DNA of 64,000 nucleotides, taken from positions 424,367 through 488,366 of the forward strand of contig DFMO01000003.1 in the NCBI GenBank assembly GCA_002375695.1, read 5' to 3'. The notes beneath the pieces were generated by a model. That model saw nothing but the letters and a program-made list of their open reading frames with translations. It ran no database searches and had not been told where the DNA came from. A program made the translations under genes and the position numbers. Positions 54,044 to 63,272 of this stretch are shown here, in pieces. This DNA is from Flavobacteriaceae bacterium UBA3591 (GTDB lineage: Bacteria; Bacteroidota; Bacteroidia; Flavobacteriales; Flavobacteriaceae). The number at the start of each line of letters is the position of its first letter. The first letter of the stretch is position 1.

Positions 54044-54762
54044 TGGTGGTTGCAACAAAAGCCATTGTGTTTTCTGCAATTAAATACTCCGAAGCCGATT
54101 TAATTGTAAGTTGTTATACCCAAGAGGCCGGGGTAAAAAGCTATCTTTTACGAAACATTTTAAAATCGAAAAAAGGGAAGTTTAAGGCTTCGTATTTTCA
54201 ACCTTTAATGCAATTAGATCTTATTGCAAATCATAAAAATAAGGGCAGTTTAGAATATATTAAAGAGGTTAAAATTGCCACCCCCTACCGTAGTTTACAT
54301 ACCGATATTGTAAAAACGGGACTGGTTATGTTTTTGTCTGAAATTCTTAAAAACTGTATTCGAGAAGAAGAGGCAAACCAGCAATTATATTCCTTTTTAG
54401 AGAATTCGTTGCTGTGGTTAGATAACAATGAATCTATTGCAAATTTTCATATATTTTTCCTTTTACAATTAAGTTTGTATTTAGGTTTTTTTCCCGATGC
54501 ATCCCAAATTGAAGAACCCTATTTTAATATAATGGAGGGTGTCTTTCAAAATGAAAATAATACAGACTATTGCTTACAAGGTGAGCAAGTAGAAAACTTT
54601 AAACAATTTTTTCACCTTAACCTATCAAATTTAGATTCGGTAAAACTCAACAAAGAACAACGCAAGGATGTATTGAACCTACTATTATCGTACTATAGTT
54701 TCCACGTTCAAGGTTATAAGCGACCCAATTCTTTGGCCATCCTTAACCAGCTATTTGCATAA
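54043..54762 (+). CDS. recO: DNA repair protein RecO
   Basis: Loads RecA via SSB in gap repair; 239 residues. N-terminal OB fold VVATKAIVFSAIKYSEADLIV and a helical C-terminal domain. No zinc Cys set is seen. Its ATG shares one base with the porZ stop (TAATG). Confidence 0.93.
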   Translation: MVVATKAIVFSAIKYSEADLIVSCYTQEAGVKSYLLRNILKSKKGKFKASYFQPLMQLDLIANHKNKGSLEYIKEVKIATPYRSLHTDIVKTGLVMFLSEILKNCIREEEANQQLYSFLENSLLWLDNNESIANFHIFFLLQLSLYLGFFPDASQIEEPYFNIMEGVFQNENNTDYCLQGEQVENFKQFFHLNLSNLDSVKLNKEQRKDVLNLLLSYYSFHVQGYKRPNSLAILNQLFA

Positions 54763-54781
54763 ATTAAATTTACCGAAGACC

Positions 54782-55369
54782 TCAATCTTCTTGCAAATGG
54801 AGTTGCAAATGCTCGTAAAAATTATTGCCTAATTGTCTCTTTCCGGCGCTTTTAAAGCCTAACCTAATGTATAGTTTTTTGGCATTGGGGTTGTCAAAAT
54901 CTACTAACAGCCCTATTTTTTCTTTTCCTTGGTTTTTTGCTTGATTTATAGCTGCAGCCAATAGCTTTTTGCCAATTCCTTTTCCTTGGTAATTTGGCGA
55001 TACACTAACGGTGTCTATATAAACCTCACCTGGAATAGTTTCGTCTTCAATATGTAAATCTTTTACATTGTATTCTTTTGCAATATGCGCTAAAAAGGGA
55101 GCTCGATAGGTTGATAATAGATCACCATCATAAAATGTAATTGAACCCATAATCACGTCATTTTCGACATAAACCAAAGTGTGTTCAAAACTATACTGGT
55201 TTGCAGGTAGTTGAAAAAAATGTTCAAACAGAGGATAGGCTTTTGTAGGGATATCAACATTGGCAAAGCTACAAGCTAAATCTTCCATTGCTTGTACCAT
55301 TAGCGGTGCTACTTGCTTAAAATCTTCGGGTCGTGCTGGACGAATATTGTGGTGAGATTCGGTATTCAT
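54782..55369 (-). CDS. GNAT-family N-acetyltransferase
   Basis: 195-residue acetyltransferase: VSPNYQGKGIGKKLLAAAIN is the acetyl-CoA-binding motif and NPNAKKLYIRLGF the C-terminal one. Substrate unknown. The start at 55369 (MNTESHHNIRP) is preferred over an in-frame one at 55405, which adds a segment not matching the fold. Confidence 0.87.
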   Translation of the reverse strand: MNTESHHNIRPARPEDFKQVAPLMVQAMEDLACSFANVDIPTKAYPLFEHFFQLPANQYSFEHTLVYVENDVIMGSITFYDGDLLSTYRAPFLAHIAKEYNVKDLHIEDETIPGEVYIDTVSVSPNYQGKGIGKKLLAAAINQAKNQGKEKIGLLVDFDNPNAKKLYIRLGFKSAGKRQLGNNFYEHLQLHLQED

Positions 55370-55460
55370 TTCAAAAAAATTAATCTGCAAAATTACGGCT
55401 CGCACACAGTATTTAAAAAATTTTATAAAATAATTAGCAAACCAAGGTTTTAAGGAATGC

Positions 55461-56156
55461 TTATTTGGATTTGTTGCGTTTTTTATCCCACCATATATAA
55501 ATAATAAAAATTATTAAACTACCAATTGAGCCCCAGAGCAGGCCAGATTTTAGCGATTCTATATTTTGCCCAATAATAGCAATTAATACAGTTAATGGTG
55601 TTATTCCAACTAAGGTGGCTGCAATAAATCGCCAGTAATTCATACTTAAAACACCGGCTACAAAACTAATGGCATCGTTTGAGAGAAAAGGATTTATACG
55701 AGTAATTACCACTGCCCAAAACCCATACGACTCTAAAAATGACTCAACATTTTTCATCGTGGATTCGCCCAATAGTTTAACGATAAGATGTGTGCCAATA
55801 TGTTTTCCTATTAAATAACCAACAGAGGAAGCCATATAAACAGCCACTAAAATTATTAAACTACCCCAAAAAGGACCGTACGCAAGTATGGTTACAACCA
55901 TAAGCAAAATGGTGGGTACAACAATTAGAAACATTTGCGCTACCATTGCAAGTACAACTACAATAGGCCCTAACCATCCAAACCCTTCAACCCAAGATTT
56001 AATGCGTTTTTCGTCATCGCTTGTAAGTACGGTCCAAGCTTCGTTAAAAAAATCTTGTACACTCGGTATTGTAAAATAACAAATTGCCAAAATGGCGATA
56101 ACTATTAGTGAAAGATAAAGCGGAAGTCTTTTTGGCGCTTGGCTCTTTGAGGACAT
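55461..56156 (-). CDS. TVP38/TMEM64 (VTT-domain) membrane protein
   Basis: 231-residue inner-membrane protein of the DedA/VTT group, with about six hydrophobic segments and the core GYLIGKHIGTHLIVKLLG and FWAVVITRINPFLSNDAISFVAGV. Relatives are lipid scramblase-like; the substrate is unknown. Confidence 0.87.
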   Translation of the reverse strand: MSSKSQAPKRLPLYLSLIVIAILAICYFTIPSVQDFFNEAWTVLTSDDEKRIKSWVEGFGWLGPIVVVLAMVAQMFLIVVPTILLMVVTILAYGPFWGSLIILVAVYMASSVGYLIGKHIGTHLIVKLLGESTMKNVESFLESYGFWAVVITRINPFLSNDAISFVAGVLSMNYWRFIAATLVGITPLTVLIAIIGQNIESLKSGLLWGSIGSLIIFIIYIWWDKKRNKSK

Positions 56157-56224
56157 AATATACGTTTTCTGAGGTTACTATTCAGCTTTTAAAAGAGACA
56201 GTTGTGGGTGATAGAACAGCGTAA

Positions 56225-56689
56225 CTACGCTATCTTAGAAAGATTTAACTGTTTAGCAGGTGTAATTTGATTGGTTTGAAATAGCGAAGAAATATCCATA
56301 ACGTTTTGCACGCTATCTAGCCTACATAAATATTCAATTACGGCCGAAAGTCCTTTAATTAAATTATCTTTTGAAGCTGCATTTTCGGGTTTAGAATTTC
56401 GATAATTTAAAGGGAGTTTATAGCCGCAAGCTTTTAAAAATTCGTGTTCAATCTTTAAAAGTTCGGAAGGGGAGTACCCATTAAATTTCCGACCCAATTT
56501 TTCGTGAACCAGTCCAATATAATTTAATTGTAACGACCCGTGACTATCACTAAAATTTTTCCAGCTATCTGTGTTGTCACAAATATTACCAACGGCACAT
56601 TGCTTACAACATTCAGGGTTTAAAGTATTGTTGTGAAAAGCAGTGTACAATTTGCCTATAGCATAATCTAATCGTTTAGTGGTTTTCAT
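56225..56689 (-). CDS. Conserved Cys-rich protein, often misnamed NqrF
   Basis: 154-residue soluble protein with the cluster PECCKQCAVGNIC near the N terminus and GSLQLNYIGLVHEKLGRKFN. In Flavobacteriia this family is often annotated as Na+-NQR subunit F, but FAD or NADH domains of NqrF (about 400 residues) are missing. Function unknown; the Cys cluster suggests metal or Fe-S binding. Confidence 0.8.
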   Translation of the reverse strand: MKTTKRLDYAIGKLYTAFHNNTLNPECCKQCAVGNICDNTDSWKNFSDSHGSLQLNYIGLVHEKLGRKFNGYSPSELLKIEHEFLKACGYKLPLNYRNSKPENAASKDNLIKGLSAVIEYLCRLDSVQNVMDISSLFQTNQITPAKQLNLSKIA

Positions 56690-56863
56690 ACCTTAAATTT
56701 TAGTTATCTATGAAAATAACAAATATGGATTGAAAACTTAAAACTATTTAGAAACTTTTAGGAAGTTATTCGGCAAATTTGGTTCTCAACCTAAAATGTA
56801 GCAGTAATCTCTACCGCACTAAAATTTCTTTTAATTCTGAAAATTAACCGATTTTAAAAGCAA

Positions 56864-58435
56864 CTATTTCTCAATTCTTTTAAAATTTAAATCTTGAAAA
56901 TTAAAGCTAAAATCGGTTAATGGCGAAATAGGACTCATTGTAAAACCGGTTGCTTCCCCTTCGGTATTCAGCGTAAAATTAACAAAAGCATCTGCTTTTA
57001 AAGAGGCGTCGTTCCAACGCACAACGTAGGTAGTACCTTTGTAATAAGTCATTTTTCCAGTTAAATCTGGCGATTTTTCTGCCTTAAATATTACAGTGTT
57101 TTTGTTTTGCGAAATAGCCACGTTTCCAAACCACGGGTCTTGGTAAGTTCCAGTTATATTTTTTGAATTGATAAGTTCTGTTTTATTTTTTCCTTGGGCA
57201 GCAATATTTTTTTCAACTTCTGCAATTACTTCGGCTTCTTTCGCTTCATTGGCCAATCTACGCTCATTGTATTCCTTAATTCGGTCTTCTCCTTTAATGC
57301 CTAAATATCCATCTTTAATTGAATTTGTAATGGCTCTAAACGCGGCACCGCTTTGTTGGTTTGTAAGTACAATTATCCCTAATTCCATTTCAGGAATAAT
57401 AGTTACTTGGCTTACAATCCCTATTAAACCTCCGGTGTGGGTAGCTTGAAAATTGCCGCTTACGTCGCTTAAAAACCATCCTAATCCGTAGGCAGTAAAA
57501 TGTGTATTATAAGGTCCTTTTCTTCCTCTTACAATAGTTTGTGGTGTCCACATTTCGGCATGTGTTTTTTTACTGAACAAACTATCTTGCAGCTTTTCGC
57601 CATATTTTCCTTGGTTAATTTGCGCCTGTACCCAAGTGGTCATATCGTTAATAGATGCGTAAATTCCGGCTGCCGGCGTAGCTATTTGCGTAAAAGTATC
57701 TGCTGTAAGTTTTAATTCGCCATTAACAGGAGCGTGCCCGTCAATTCTATTGTCATCTGCCTTTATTCTTGGAATTGATAAAAACGAACGGTCCATATTT
57801 AAAGGCTTAAAAAAGTTTTCAGAAATATAGGTGTCGAAATCTTTACCAGATACGCGCGAAACAATTTCGCCTGCCACGATATAAAGTAGGTTGTCATAAT
57901 CGTATTTACTTCTAAAAGAAGAAACTGGTTTTAGGTATCGCAGGTTGTGAATCATTTCTTCTTTGGTAGTAGTATTAGCGGCGGGAAAAACCATTAAATC
58001 GCCAGCTCCCAATCCTAAACCGCTTCTATGTGTTACAAGGTCGCGAACTGTAAACTCGTGAGTTACGTAAGCGTTGTACAGTCTAAACTCTGGAATAATA
58101 TCAATAACCTTTTTATCCCACGATAATTTGTTGGCATCAACAAGTTGCCCAAGTGCAGCGGTAGTAAATGCTTTAGTATTTGAAGCCACGCCAAAAAGTG
58201 TGTTTTCATCTACTTTTTTCTTAGTTTTTAGAGAGCTAACGCCATAGGTGTTTTTGTGGTACACTTTTCCATCCTTTAAAACTGCGACAGCCATGCCGGG
58301 AACATTAAAAGTTTGCATAGATTTTTGCACCAAACTGTCTATTTGCGACCCGCTTAAAACTTGACCGGTTGTGGGTAGAGTAGTGGCTAATACAATTGTG
58401 AATAATGCAAAAATTTTGAATGGAAATACTTTCAT
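56864..58435 (-). CDS. Serine hydrolase, beta-lactamase family with DUF3471 tail
   Basis: 523-residue exported esterase/peptidase-like enzyme of the class C beta-lactamase fold. Signal peptide (ends TTG-Q), S-x-x-K in GVASNTKAFTT, Y-x-N in YDYDNLLY and HTGG as the third motif; a C-terminal DUF3471-like beta domain follows (NITGTYQDPWFGNVAISQNK). D-peptide or ester substrate unknown. Confidence 0.9.
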   Translation of the reverse strand: MKVFPFKIFALFTIVLATTLPTTGQVLSGSQIDSLVQKSMQTFNVPGMAVAVLKDGKVYHKNTYGVSSLKTKKKVDENTLFGVASNTKAFTTAALGQLVDANKLSWDKKVIDIIPEFRLYNAYVTHEFTVRDLVTHRSGLGLGAGDLMVFPAANTTTKEEMIHNLRYLKPVSSFRSKYDYDNLLYIVAGEIVSRVSGKDFDTYISENFFKPLNMDRSFLSIPRIKADDNRIDGHAPVNGELKLTADTFTQIATPAAGIYASINDMTTWVQAQINQGKYGEKLQDSLFSKKTHAEMWTPQTIVRGRKGPYNTHFTAYGLGWFLSDVSGNFQATHTGGLIGIVSQVTIIPEMELGIIVLTNQQSGAAFRAITNSIKDGYLGIKGEDRIKEYNERRLANEAKEAEVIAEVEKNIAAQGKNKTELINSKNITGTYQDPWFGNVAISQNKNTVIFKAEKSPDLTGKMTYYKGTTYVVRWNDASLKADAFVNFTLNTEGEATGFTMSPISPLTDFSFNFQDLNFKRIEK

Positions 58436-58643
58436 AAGTGTACTTTTAAATTGACTTTTTAAAAGCGTTTAAGATATAAATTTTTTGAATACCACTAAGC
58501 GGTGGTCAGCTTTATAATTTTGGCCCGCTTTGTGATTATTGCAACAATCAATTAATACAATCTTCACGATATTTTAGCTTTTTGCTATGAAGGGTTGTAC
58601 AGGAGGCTTTGTACTTTGCAAATGAATTTAAAAAATCACAAAA

Positions 58644-59453
58644 ATGAAATTTCAATTTTTATCGATACTTTTCGCAACACTTATTTTATACAGCTGTGGC
58701 ACCACGCAACATTCAAATATGGAAACCAATAACGCAACTGAATCTTCAATTACTGAAACCTTTTGGGTTTTAGAAACTTTTGATGGTGAAAAGGTAATTT
58801 CATCGCAAATAGATAGCGAAATTGGTTTTACCTTAAATGCAAACGAAAACCAAGTTACCGGATTTTCTGGTTGTAATAGATTTTTTGGAAGCTACACTTT
58901 AGATACTGAAAATAAAATAAAATTTTCGGGCTTAGGAGCAACAAAAATGGCTTGTCCAGACAGTGATTTTGATGAAAACGAATTTTTAAAAATGTTTTCA
59001 GAGGTGAATAAATACAAATTTGTTGGCGATAGATTAGAGCTTTTGGCACAAGATAAAACGCCTTTGGCAAGTTTCAGAAAAGTGAATAAAACTGACAATG
59101 CAATCACCGAAAAATACTGGAAACTAACCGTTTTAGAAGGTAATAAAGTTGAAATGGCTAGCAACCAAGAACGCGAGGCTTATTTTATTTTAAAAACGCA
59201 AGAGAATAGAGTTACGGGTTTTGCGGGATGCAATACTTTTTCTGGAAGTTATAGTTTAGAAGAAGGCAATAGAATTCGTTTTAGAAATATGGCAACTACC
59301 ATGAAGGCCTGTCCCGATGTAAATTTTGACGAAAGTGATTTTTTAAAAGTGTTTGAATTGGCCGATAATTATTCAATAAATGACGATACTTTAACACTAA
59401 ATGTTGGTAAACGGTCGCCATTAGCTGTTTTTAAAGCCGTTTATTTTAATTAA
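58644..59453 (+). CDS. Lipoprotein with two META domains
   Basis: 269-residue lipoprotein (LYSCGTTQHS, Cys16) with two META (HslJ-like) domains: GFSGCNRFFGSY with KMACPD and GFAGCNTFSGSY with KACPD. The two halves are clearly related, pointing to internal duplication. Function unknown; envelope. Confidence 0.85.
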   Translation: MKFQFLSILFATLILYSCGTTQHSNMETNNATESSITETFWVLETFDGEKVISSQIDSEIGFTLNANENQVTGFSGCNRFFGSYTLDTENKIKFSGLGATKMACPDSDFDENEFLKMFSEVNKYKFVGDRLELLAQDKTPLASFRKVNKTDNAITEKYWKLTVLEGNKVEMASNQEREAYFILKTQENRVTGFAGCNTFSGSYSLEEGNRIRFRNMATTMKACPDVNFDESDFLKVFELADNYSINDDTLTLNVGKRSPLAVFKAVYFN

Positions 59454-59487
59454 ATTGGTGATCTCTTAAATTAAATTTTTCACATTT

Positions 59488-59904
59488 ATGAACGCTTTAT
59501 TTCTGTTTCTTTACTTATTGTTTGCTACGCCAACTACCGAAAAACACACGTTAACAATAAATATTTCGAATATTGAAAAAATTAAAGGAACAGTTGAAAT
59601 TGGAGTTTTTAATACACACGAAAGGTTTTTAGAAGAAGGTCAGGCTTACAAATCAATTTCAGTAAAAGTTACTGCAAATACCCAAACGGTGGTGGTAAAA
59701 GATTTACCGCCGGGTATTTATGCGGTTTCTATGTACCACGATGTAAATTCTGACGGAGATTTAAACCGAAATTTTTTCGGAATACCAAAAGAGCCGTACG
59801 GTTTTTCAAACAATTTTAAACCTCGATTTTCGGCACCAAAATTTCAAGATTGTGAGTTTAAACTAGCATCTGATTTCGAAATAGATATTGAATTAAGAGG
59901 GTAA
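59488..59904 (+). CDS. DUF2141-domain protein
   Basis: 138-residue exported protein (short hydrophobic start) of the DUF2141 type: VEIGVFNTHERFLEEGQAYK, LPPGIYAVSMYHDVNSDGDLN and the closing YGFSNNFKPRFSAPKFQDC. Beta-sandwich, function unknown. 34 nt after the META gene, possibly an operon. Confidence 0.85.
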   Translation: MNALFLFLYLLFATPTTEKHTLTINISNIEKIKGTVEIGVFNTHERFLEEGQAYKSISVKVTANTQTVVVKDLPPGIYAVSMYHDVNSDGDLNRNFFGIPKEPYGFSNNFKPRFSAPKFQDCEFKLASDFEIDIELRG

Positions 59905-59913
59905 AAGTAGTAG

Positions 59914-61302
59914 TTAAATCAACTTTAATTGATTCACCAGTTCTTGCAACGATGCCTTTGCATCACCAAATAGGATGCTGCAATTATCGAAACCAAAAAG
60001 CTCGTTTTGTACACCGGCGTATCCTTTTCCCATACTGCGTTTCATTACAACTACTTGTTTGCTTTGGTGGGCGCGAATTATAGGCATGCCGTAAACGGGG
60101 CTGTCTGGATTATTCTCGGCCGCTGGGTTTACTACGTCGTTAGCCCCAATTACTAAAACAGTGTCGTATTGCGGCATGTTTTCATTGCCTTCGTCCATTT
60201 CTTTTAATCGTGCGTAGGCTACATTTGCTTCGGCTAAGAGCACATTCATATGGCCAGGCATTCGTCCGGCCACAGGGTGAATAATGTAATCTACTTGGGC
60301 GTTTCGCTTTTCCAAAAGTTGCTGTAACTGTCCGCAAATATGCTGTGCTTGTGCGACCGCTAAACCGTACCCAGGCACAATTGCAATTTTTTGAGCAAAT
60401 GATAGGGCTAAGGCAGTTTCCGAAATACTTATTTCTTTAATATCTTGTTCTTGTTCGTCGGCAGCATTTTTACCTTTTTTAAAGGTACCGGCAAGCACCT
60501 TCATCAAAGAACGGTTCATTGCCTTACACATTAAAAGTGTGAGTAAAATTCCTGCAGCTCCTACAAAAATACCACCTGCAATCATTGCTTTATTGCCGTA
60601 AACAAAGCCGGCAAAGGCAGTGGCAATTCCCGTAATACTGTTTAAAAGCGAAATAACCACAGGCATATCTGCACCCCCAATTGGCAGTACAAATAGTACC
60701 CCGTAAGTCATTGCAATTACGGCAAGCACATATAAAAAAACTGGAAAACTTATAGGTATTACGCCTATAAAGAAAAGGACGGGTAAAACCATCAAAGAAG
60801 TCAGTAATAATCTAGCAGAAATTATTACTGTTTTACTGCGGTTATCTTTTACTTTTCCGGCTAATTTTCGTTCAGCAATTATGCTTCCGGTTAAAGCAAT
60901 AGCACCTGTAACCAACCCGGCCATTAGTAATATTTTATTTCCTAATAAGGCGGTAGCAAGATTCATTTGATTTACTTCTACCAAACCTAAAAGCATGGCG
61001 CATCCACCCCCAGTAGCATTAAATAGAGAAACAAGTTGTGGCATTCCGGTCATTTCAACCTTACTCGATAATCTTTTTCCAATTACGGTTCCAATGGCAA
61101 TGGCCAATAGCATTATTATTAAATTTAAATATGGAACAGTTTCAGAAACAGCGGCGATAAATGTTAAACATACGGCCAATACCATGCCTATGGCGGCAAG
61201 TAAATTTCCTGATTTTGCATTTTTGGGTGAACTCATAAATTTTAATCCACCTATAAATGATACTGTAGCAATTAAATATCCTACTTCTATTACTGCGTGC
61301 AT
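59914..61302 (-). CDS. pntB: NAD(P) transhydrogenase subunit beta
   Basis: 462-residue inner-membrane subunit: several hydrophobic helices (res. ~1-280), then the NADP(H)-binding domain III with VPGYGLAVAQAQH, HPVAGRMPGHMNVLLAEA and DTVLVIGANDVVNPAAE. Works with the two alpha subunits to reduce NADP+ with NADH at the cost of proton influx. Separated from them by 111 nt with a hairpin. Confidence 0.94.
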   Translation of the reverse strand: MHAVIEVGYLIATVSFIGGLKFMSSPKNAKSGNLLAAIGMVLAVCLTFIAAVSETVPYLNLIIMLLAIAIGTVIGKRLSSKVEMTGMPQLVSLFNATGGGCAMLLGLVEVNQMNLATALLGNKILLMAGLVTGAIALTGSIIAERKLAGKVKDNRSKTVIISARLLLTSLMVLPVLFFIGVIPISFPVFLYVLAVIAMTYGVLFVLPIGGADMPVVISLLNSITGIATAFAGFVYGNKAMIAGGIFVGAAGILLTLLMCKAMNRSLMKVLAGTFKKGKNAADEQEQDIKEISISETALALSFAQKIAIVPGYGLAVAQAQHICGQLQQLLEKRNAQVDYIIHPVAGRMPGHMNVLLAEANVAYARLKEMDEGNENMPQYDTVLVIGANDVVNPAAENNPDSPVYGMPIIRAHQSKQVVVMKRSMGKGYAGVQNELFGFDNCSILFGDAKASLQELVNQLKLI

Positions 61303-61337
61303 TGGTTAGTTGTTGAAAAAGTGATTAGGAATAAATA

Positions 61338-61389
61338 AAAAGGCGTAAAACAAAGAACAATTTTTATTTGTGTTGTGTTTTACGCCTTT
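61338..61389 (-). terminator. Hairpin inside the pnt operon
   Basis: AAAGGCGTAAAACA pairs perfectly (14 bp) with TGTTTTACGCCTTT around a 24-nt loop; on the minus strand it is followed by TTTTATTTATT. It looks like an intrinsic terminator or attenuator between the alpha-2 and beta genes. Confidence 0.6.
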
Positions 61390-61413
61390 AATTTTGAATT
61401 AATAAATGAGGAT

Positions 61414-61710
61414 TTATTTTTTTGAATTGAACATTTTAAGCATTCGTCCGGTGACAAAAAACCCGCCCGAAATATTGAGAGTACCCAAAAAAACTGCAAT
61501 TCCACCTAAGGTGAGGTTTAAATAATCATCTGCCGGCACCCGAAGCATAACAATTATAGCTCCTACTAAAATTACACCACTAATTGCGTTGGCGCCACTC
61601 ATAAGCGGTGTGTGTAGAATGGCTGGAACATTTGCAATTACTTCAATACCGATAAAAACACAGAAAATGACGAAATAAATTTCTTCAATATGTTGATTTA
61701 AAAATTCCAT
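61414..61710 (-). CDS. pntAB: NAD(P) transhydrogenase subunit alpha 2
   Basis: 98-residue membrane subunit with three hydrophobic segments; HTPLMSGANAISGVILVGAI is characteristic of domain II. In E. coli this piece is fused to the NAD-binding subunit; here it is separate. Starts 2 nt after pntAA. Confidence 0.92.
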   Translation of the reverse strand: MEFLNQHIEEIYFVIFCVFIGIEVIANVPAILHTPLMSGANAISGVILVGAIIVMLRVPADDYLNLTLGGIAVFLGTLNISGGFFVTGRMLKMFNSKK

Positions 61711-61712
61711 GG

Positions 61713-62846
61713 TTAGGCTGGTTGTAATGTTTTAGTAAAATGTGGATGGGACCATTCGCCTTTTTTTAGAATACAACTTGCAGTTAAAAGCGGATCGTCG
61801 TTATTATTTTCATTCTTCTGTTTGTATTTTAAGAACGAGAAATAATTGTTTGAAAGCAATTGTGAGGCTGCCGCCGGAATTTCGGCCGAAAGATTAGAAT
61901 TTCCAACAATTGTAACCCCGTGATGTTTTACAACTTCTTTATTTTTAGACAGCTCGCAGTTTCCACCTTGTTCGGCAGCTAAATCTATAATTATGCTTCC
62001 CGGTTTCATGGCTTCTACCGAGCGGGTTTCAACGAGCAAAGGTGCTTTTTTACCCGGAATATTTGCTGTGCTTATTACAATATTTGCAGTGCGAATATGA
62101 TTGTGAATTAATTCTTTTTGTCGCTGTAAGTATTCATCAGATTGTGCAACAGCATATCCACCGGCATTTTCAGATTCGGTATAACCTGCTACTTCAATAA
62201 AGGTAGCGCCTAAACTTCGCACCTCTTCGCCAGCCGATTTGCGCACGTCAAAAGCCTCTACAACTGCACCCAAGCGTCGTGCTGTAGCAATAGCCTGCAA
62301 TCCTGCAACACCTGCACCTAATACTAATACTTTAACGGGGGTAAGGGTGCCAGCGGCGGTAGTAAACATTGGGAATACGCCGTTATAAATTTCGGTTGCT
62401 TTAATTACCGCTCTATATCCAGCCAAAGATGCCATTGAAGAAAGAACATCCATTGATTGTGCAAGGGTAGTACGTGGCAAAAGGTCTAAGCTATAAACTG
62501 TGGCGTTATTGTTTTTATAAGTCTCAAATTTAGTGTCATGAAAGAGGGGGTTGAAAAAACCAATGAAGCAACAACCCCCCTTCATTTCCACTTCGCTAAA
62601 AGTATGACTTATGGATACGATGGTATCCGAATTTTTTAAAATTGATTCTTTTGATGCACCGTTGGCGCCTGCCTCGACATAATCTTTATCATCAATTTCA
62701 AGCGAACTGCCAAGCCCAGGTTCAAAAAGAACTGTAAGCTTTAATTCCCCGGTAAGACGCTTAACTTCTTTGGGCAACAAACAAACCCGAGGATCGTTTG
62801 GGGATTTAAGAATTCCTATTGTTTTGGGCTGTGGCTGTTCGCTCAT
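61713..62846 (-). CDS. pntAA: NAD(P) transhydrogenase subunit alpha 1
   Basis: 377-residue NAD(H)-binding subunit (domain I), alanine-dehydrogenase-like: VLVLGAGVAGLQAIATARRLGA, DVRKSAGEEVRSLGA, IDLAAEQGGNCE. First transhydrogenase gene, 18 nt after a small hypothetical gene. Confidence 0.94.
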   Translation of the reverse strand: MSEQPQPKTIGILKSPNDPRVCLLPKEVKRLTGELKLTVLFEPGLGSSLEIDDKDYVEAGANGASKESILKNSDTIVSISHTFSEVEMKGGCCFIGFFNPLFHDTKFETYKNNNATVYSLDLLPRTTLAQSMDVLSSMASLAGYRAVIKATEIYNGVFPMFTTAAGTLTPVKVLVLGAGVAGLQAIATARRLGAVVEAFDVRKSAGEEVRSLGATFIEVAGYTESENAGGYAVAQSDEYLQRQKELIHNHIRTANIVISTANIPGKKAPLLVETRSVEAMKPGSIIIDLAAEQGGNCELSKNKEVVKHHGVTIVGNSNLSAEIPAAASQLLSNNYFSFLKYKQKNENNNDDPLLTASCILKKGEWSHPHFTKTLQPA

Positions 62847-62864
62847 AAAATTTCTTAAAGGTTT

Positions 62865-63245
62865 TTATTTAGCCAATGCGCTAAAGTATTCTTCCTTAAC
62901 TGTTCTATATTTTTTTAAGTGTGCCGAATAATTTTCTCGGTATTTTTCGTGTTCCGAAACATAAAACATATCGCAAGCAACATCTTCGCACTCTGCCGCC
63001 TTTGGAAGACTTTCTTTGTAATTTAGAAACTTATCGATAGCGGCTGCGTTATCTTGTTTTTCTTGGTTTAATTTTTCCAGAATTTGCTTTGCATTAAATG
63101 CCGATGCCAATTCGTTGCTACCTAAATTTAACAGATTGTCGATCTCTCTGTCAATATAATTAAGGTGGTCTATCCAATTTTCCAATTCGATATAATTGTT
63201 CTTAAATGTTATTGCCTCGGGTGAATCGTGATTATAAATCTGCAT
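62865..63245 (-). CDS. Hypothetical protein upstream of pntAA
   Basis: 126-residue soluble, helix-rich and acidic protein with a likely coiled coil (LEKLNQEKQDNAAAIDKFLN) and a paired-Cys spot (ECEDVACDMF). No family recognised. It sits between the Gre/Rnk-like gene (27-nt gap) and pntAA and is probably cotranscribed. Confidence 0.65.
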   Translation of the reverse strand: MQIYNHDSPEAITFKNNYIELENWIDHLNYIDREIDNLLNLGSNELASAFNAKQILEKLNQEKQDNAAAIDKFLNYKESLPKAAECEDVACDMFYVSEHEKYRENYSAHLKKYRTVKEEYFSALAK

Positions 63246-63272
63246 GATTAAATTATTTTTTGTAGATATTAC

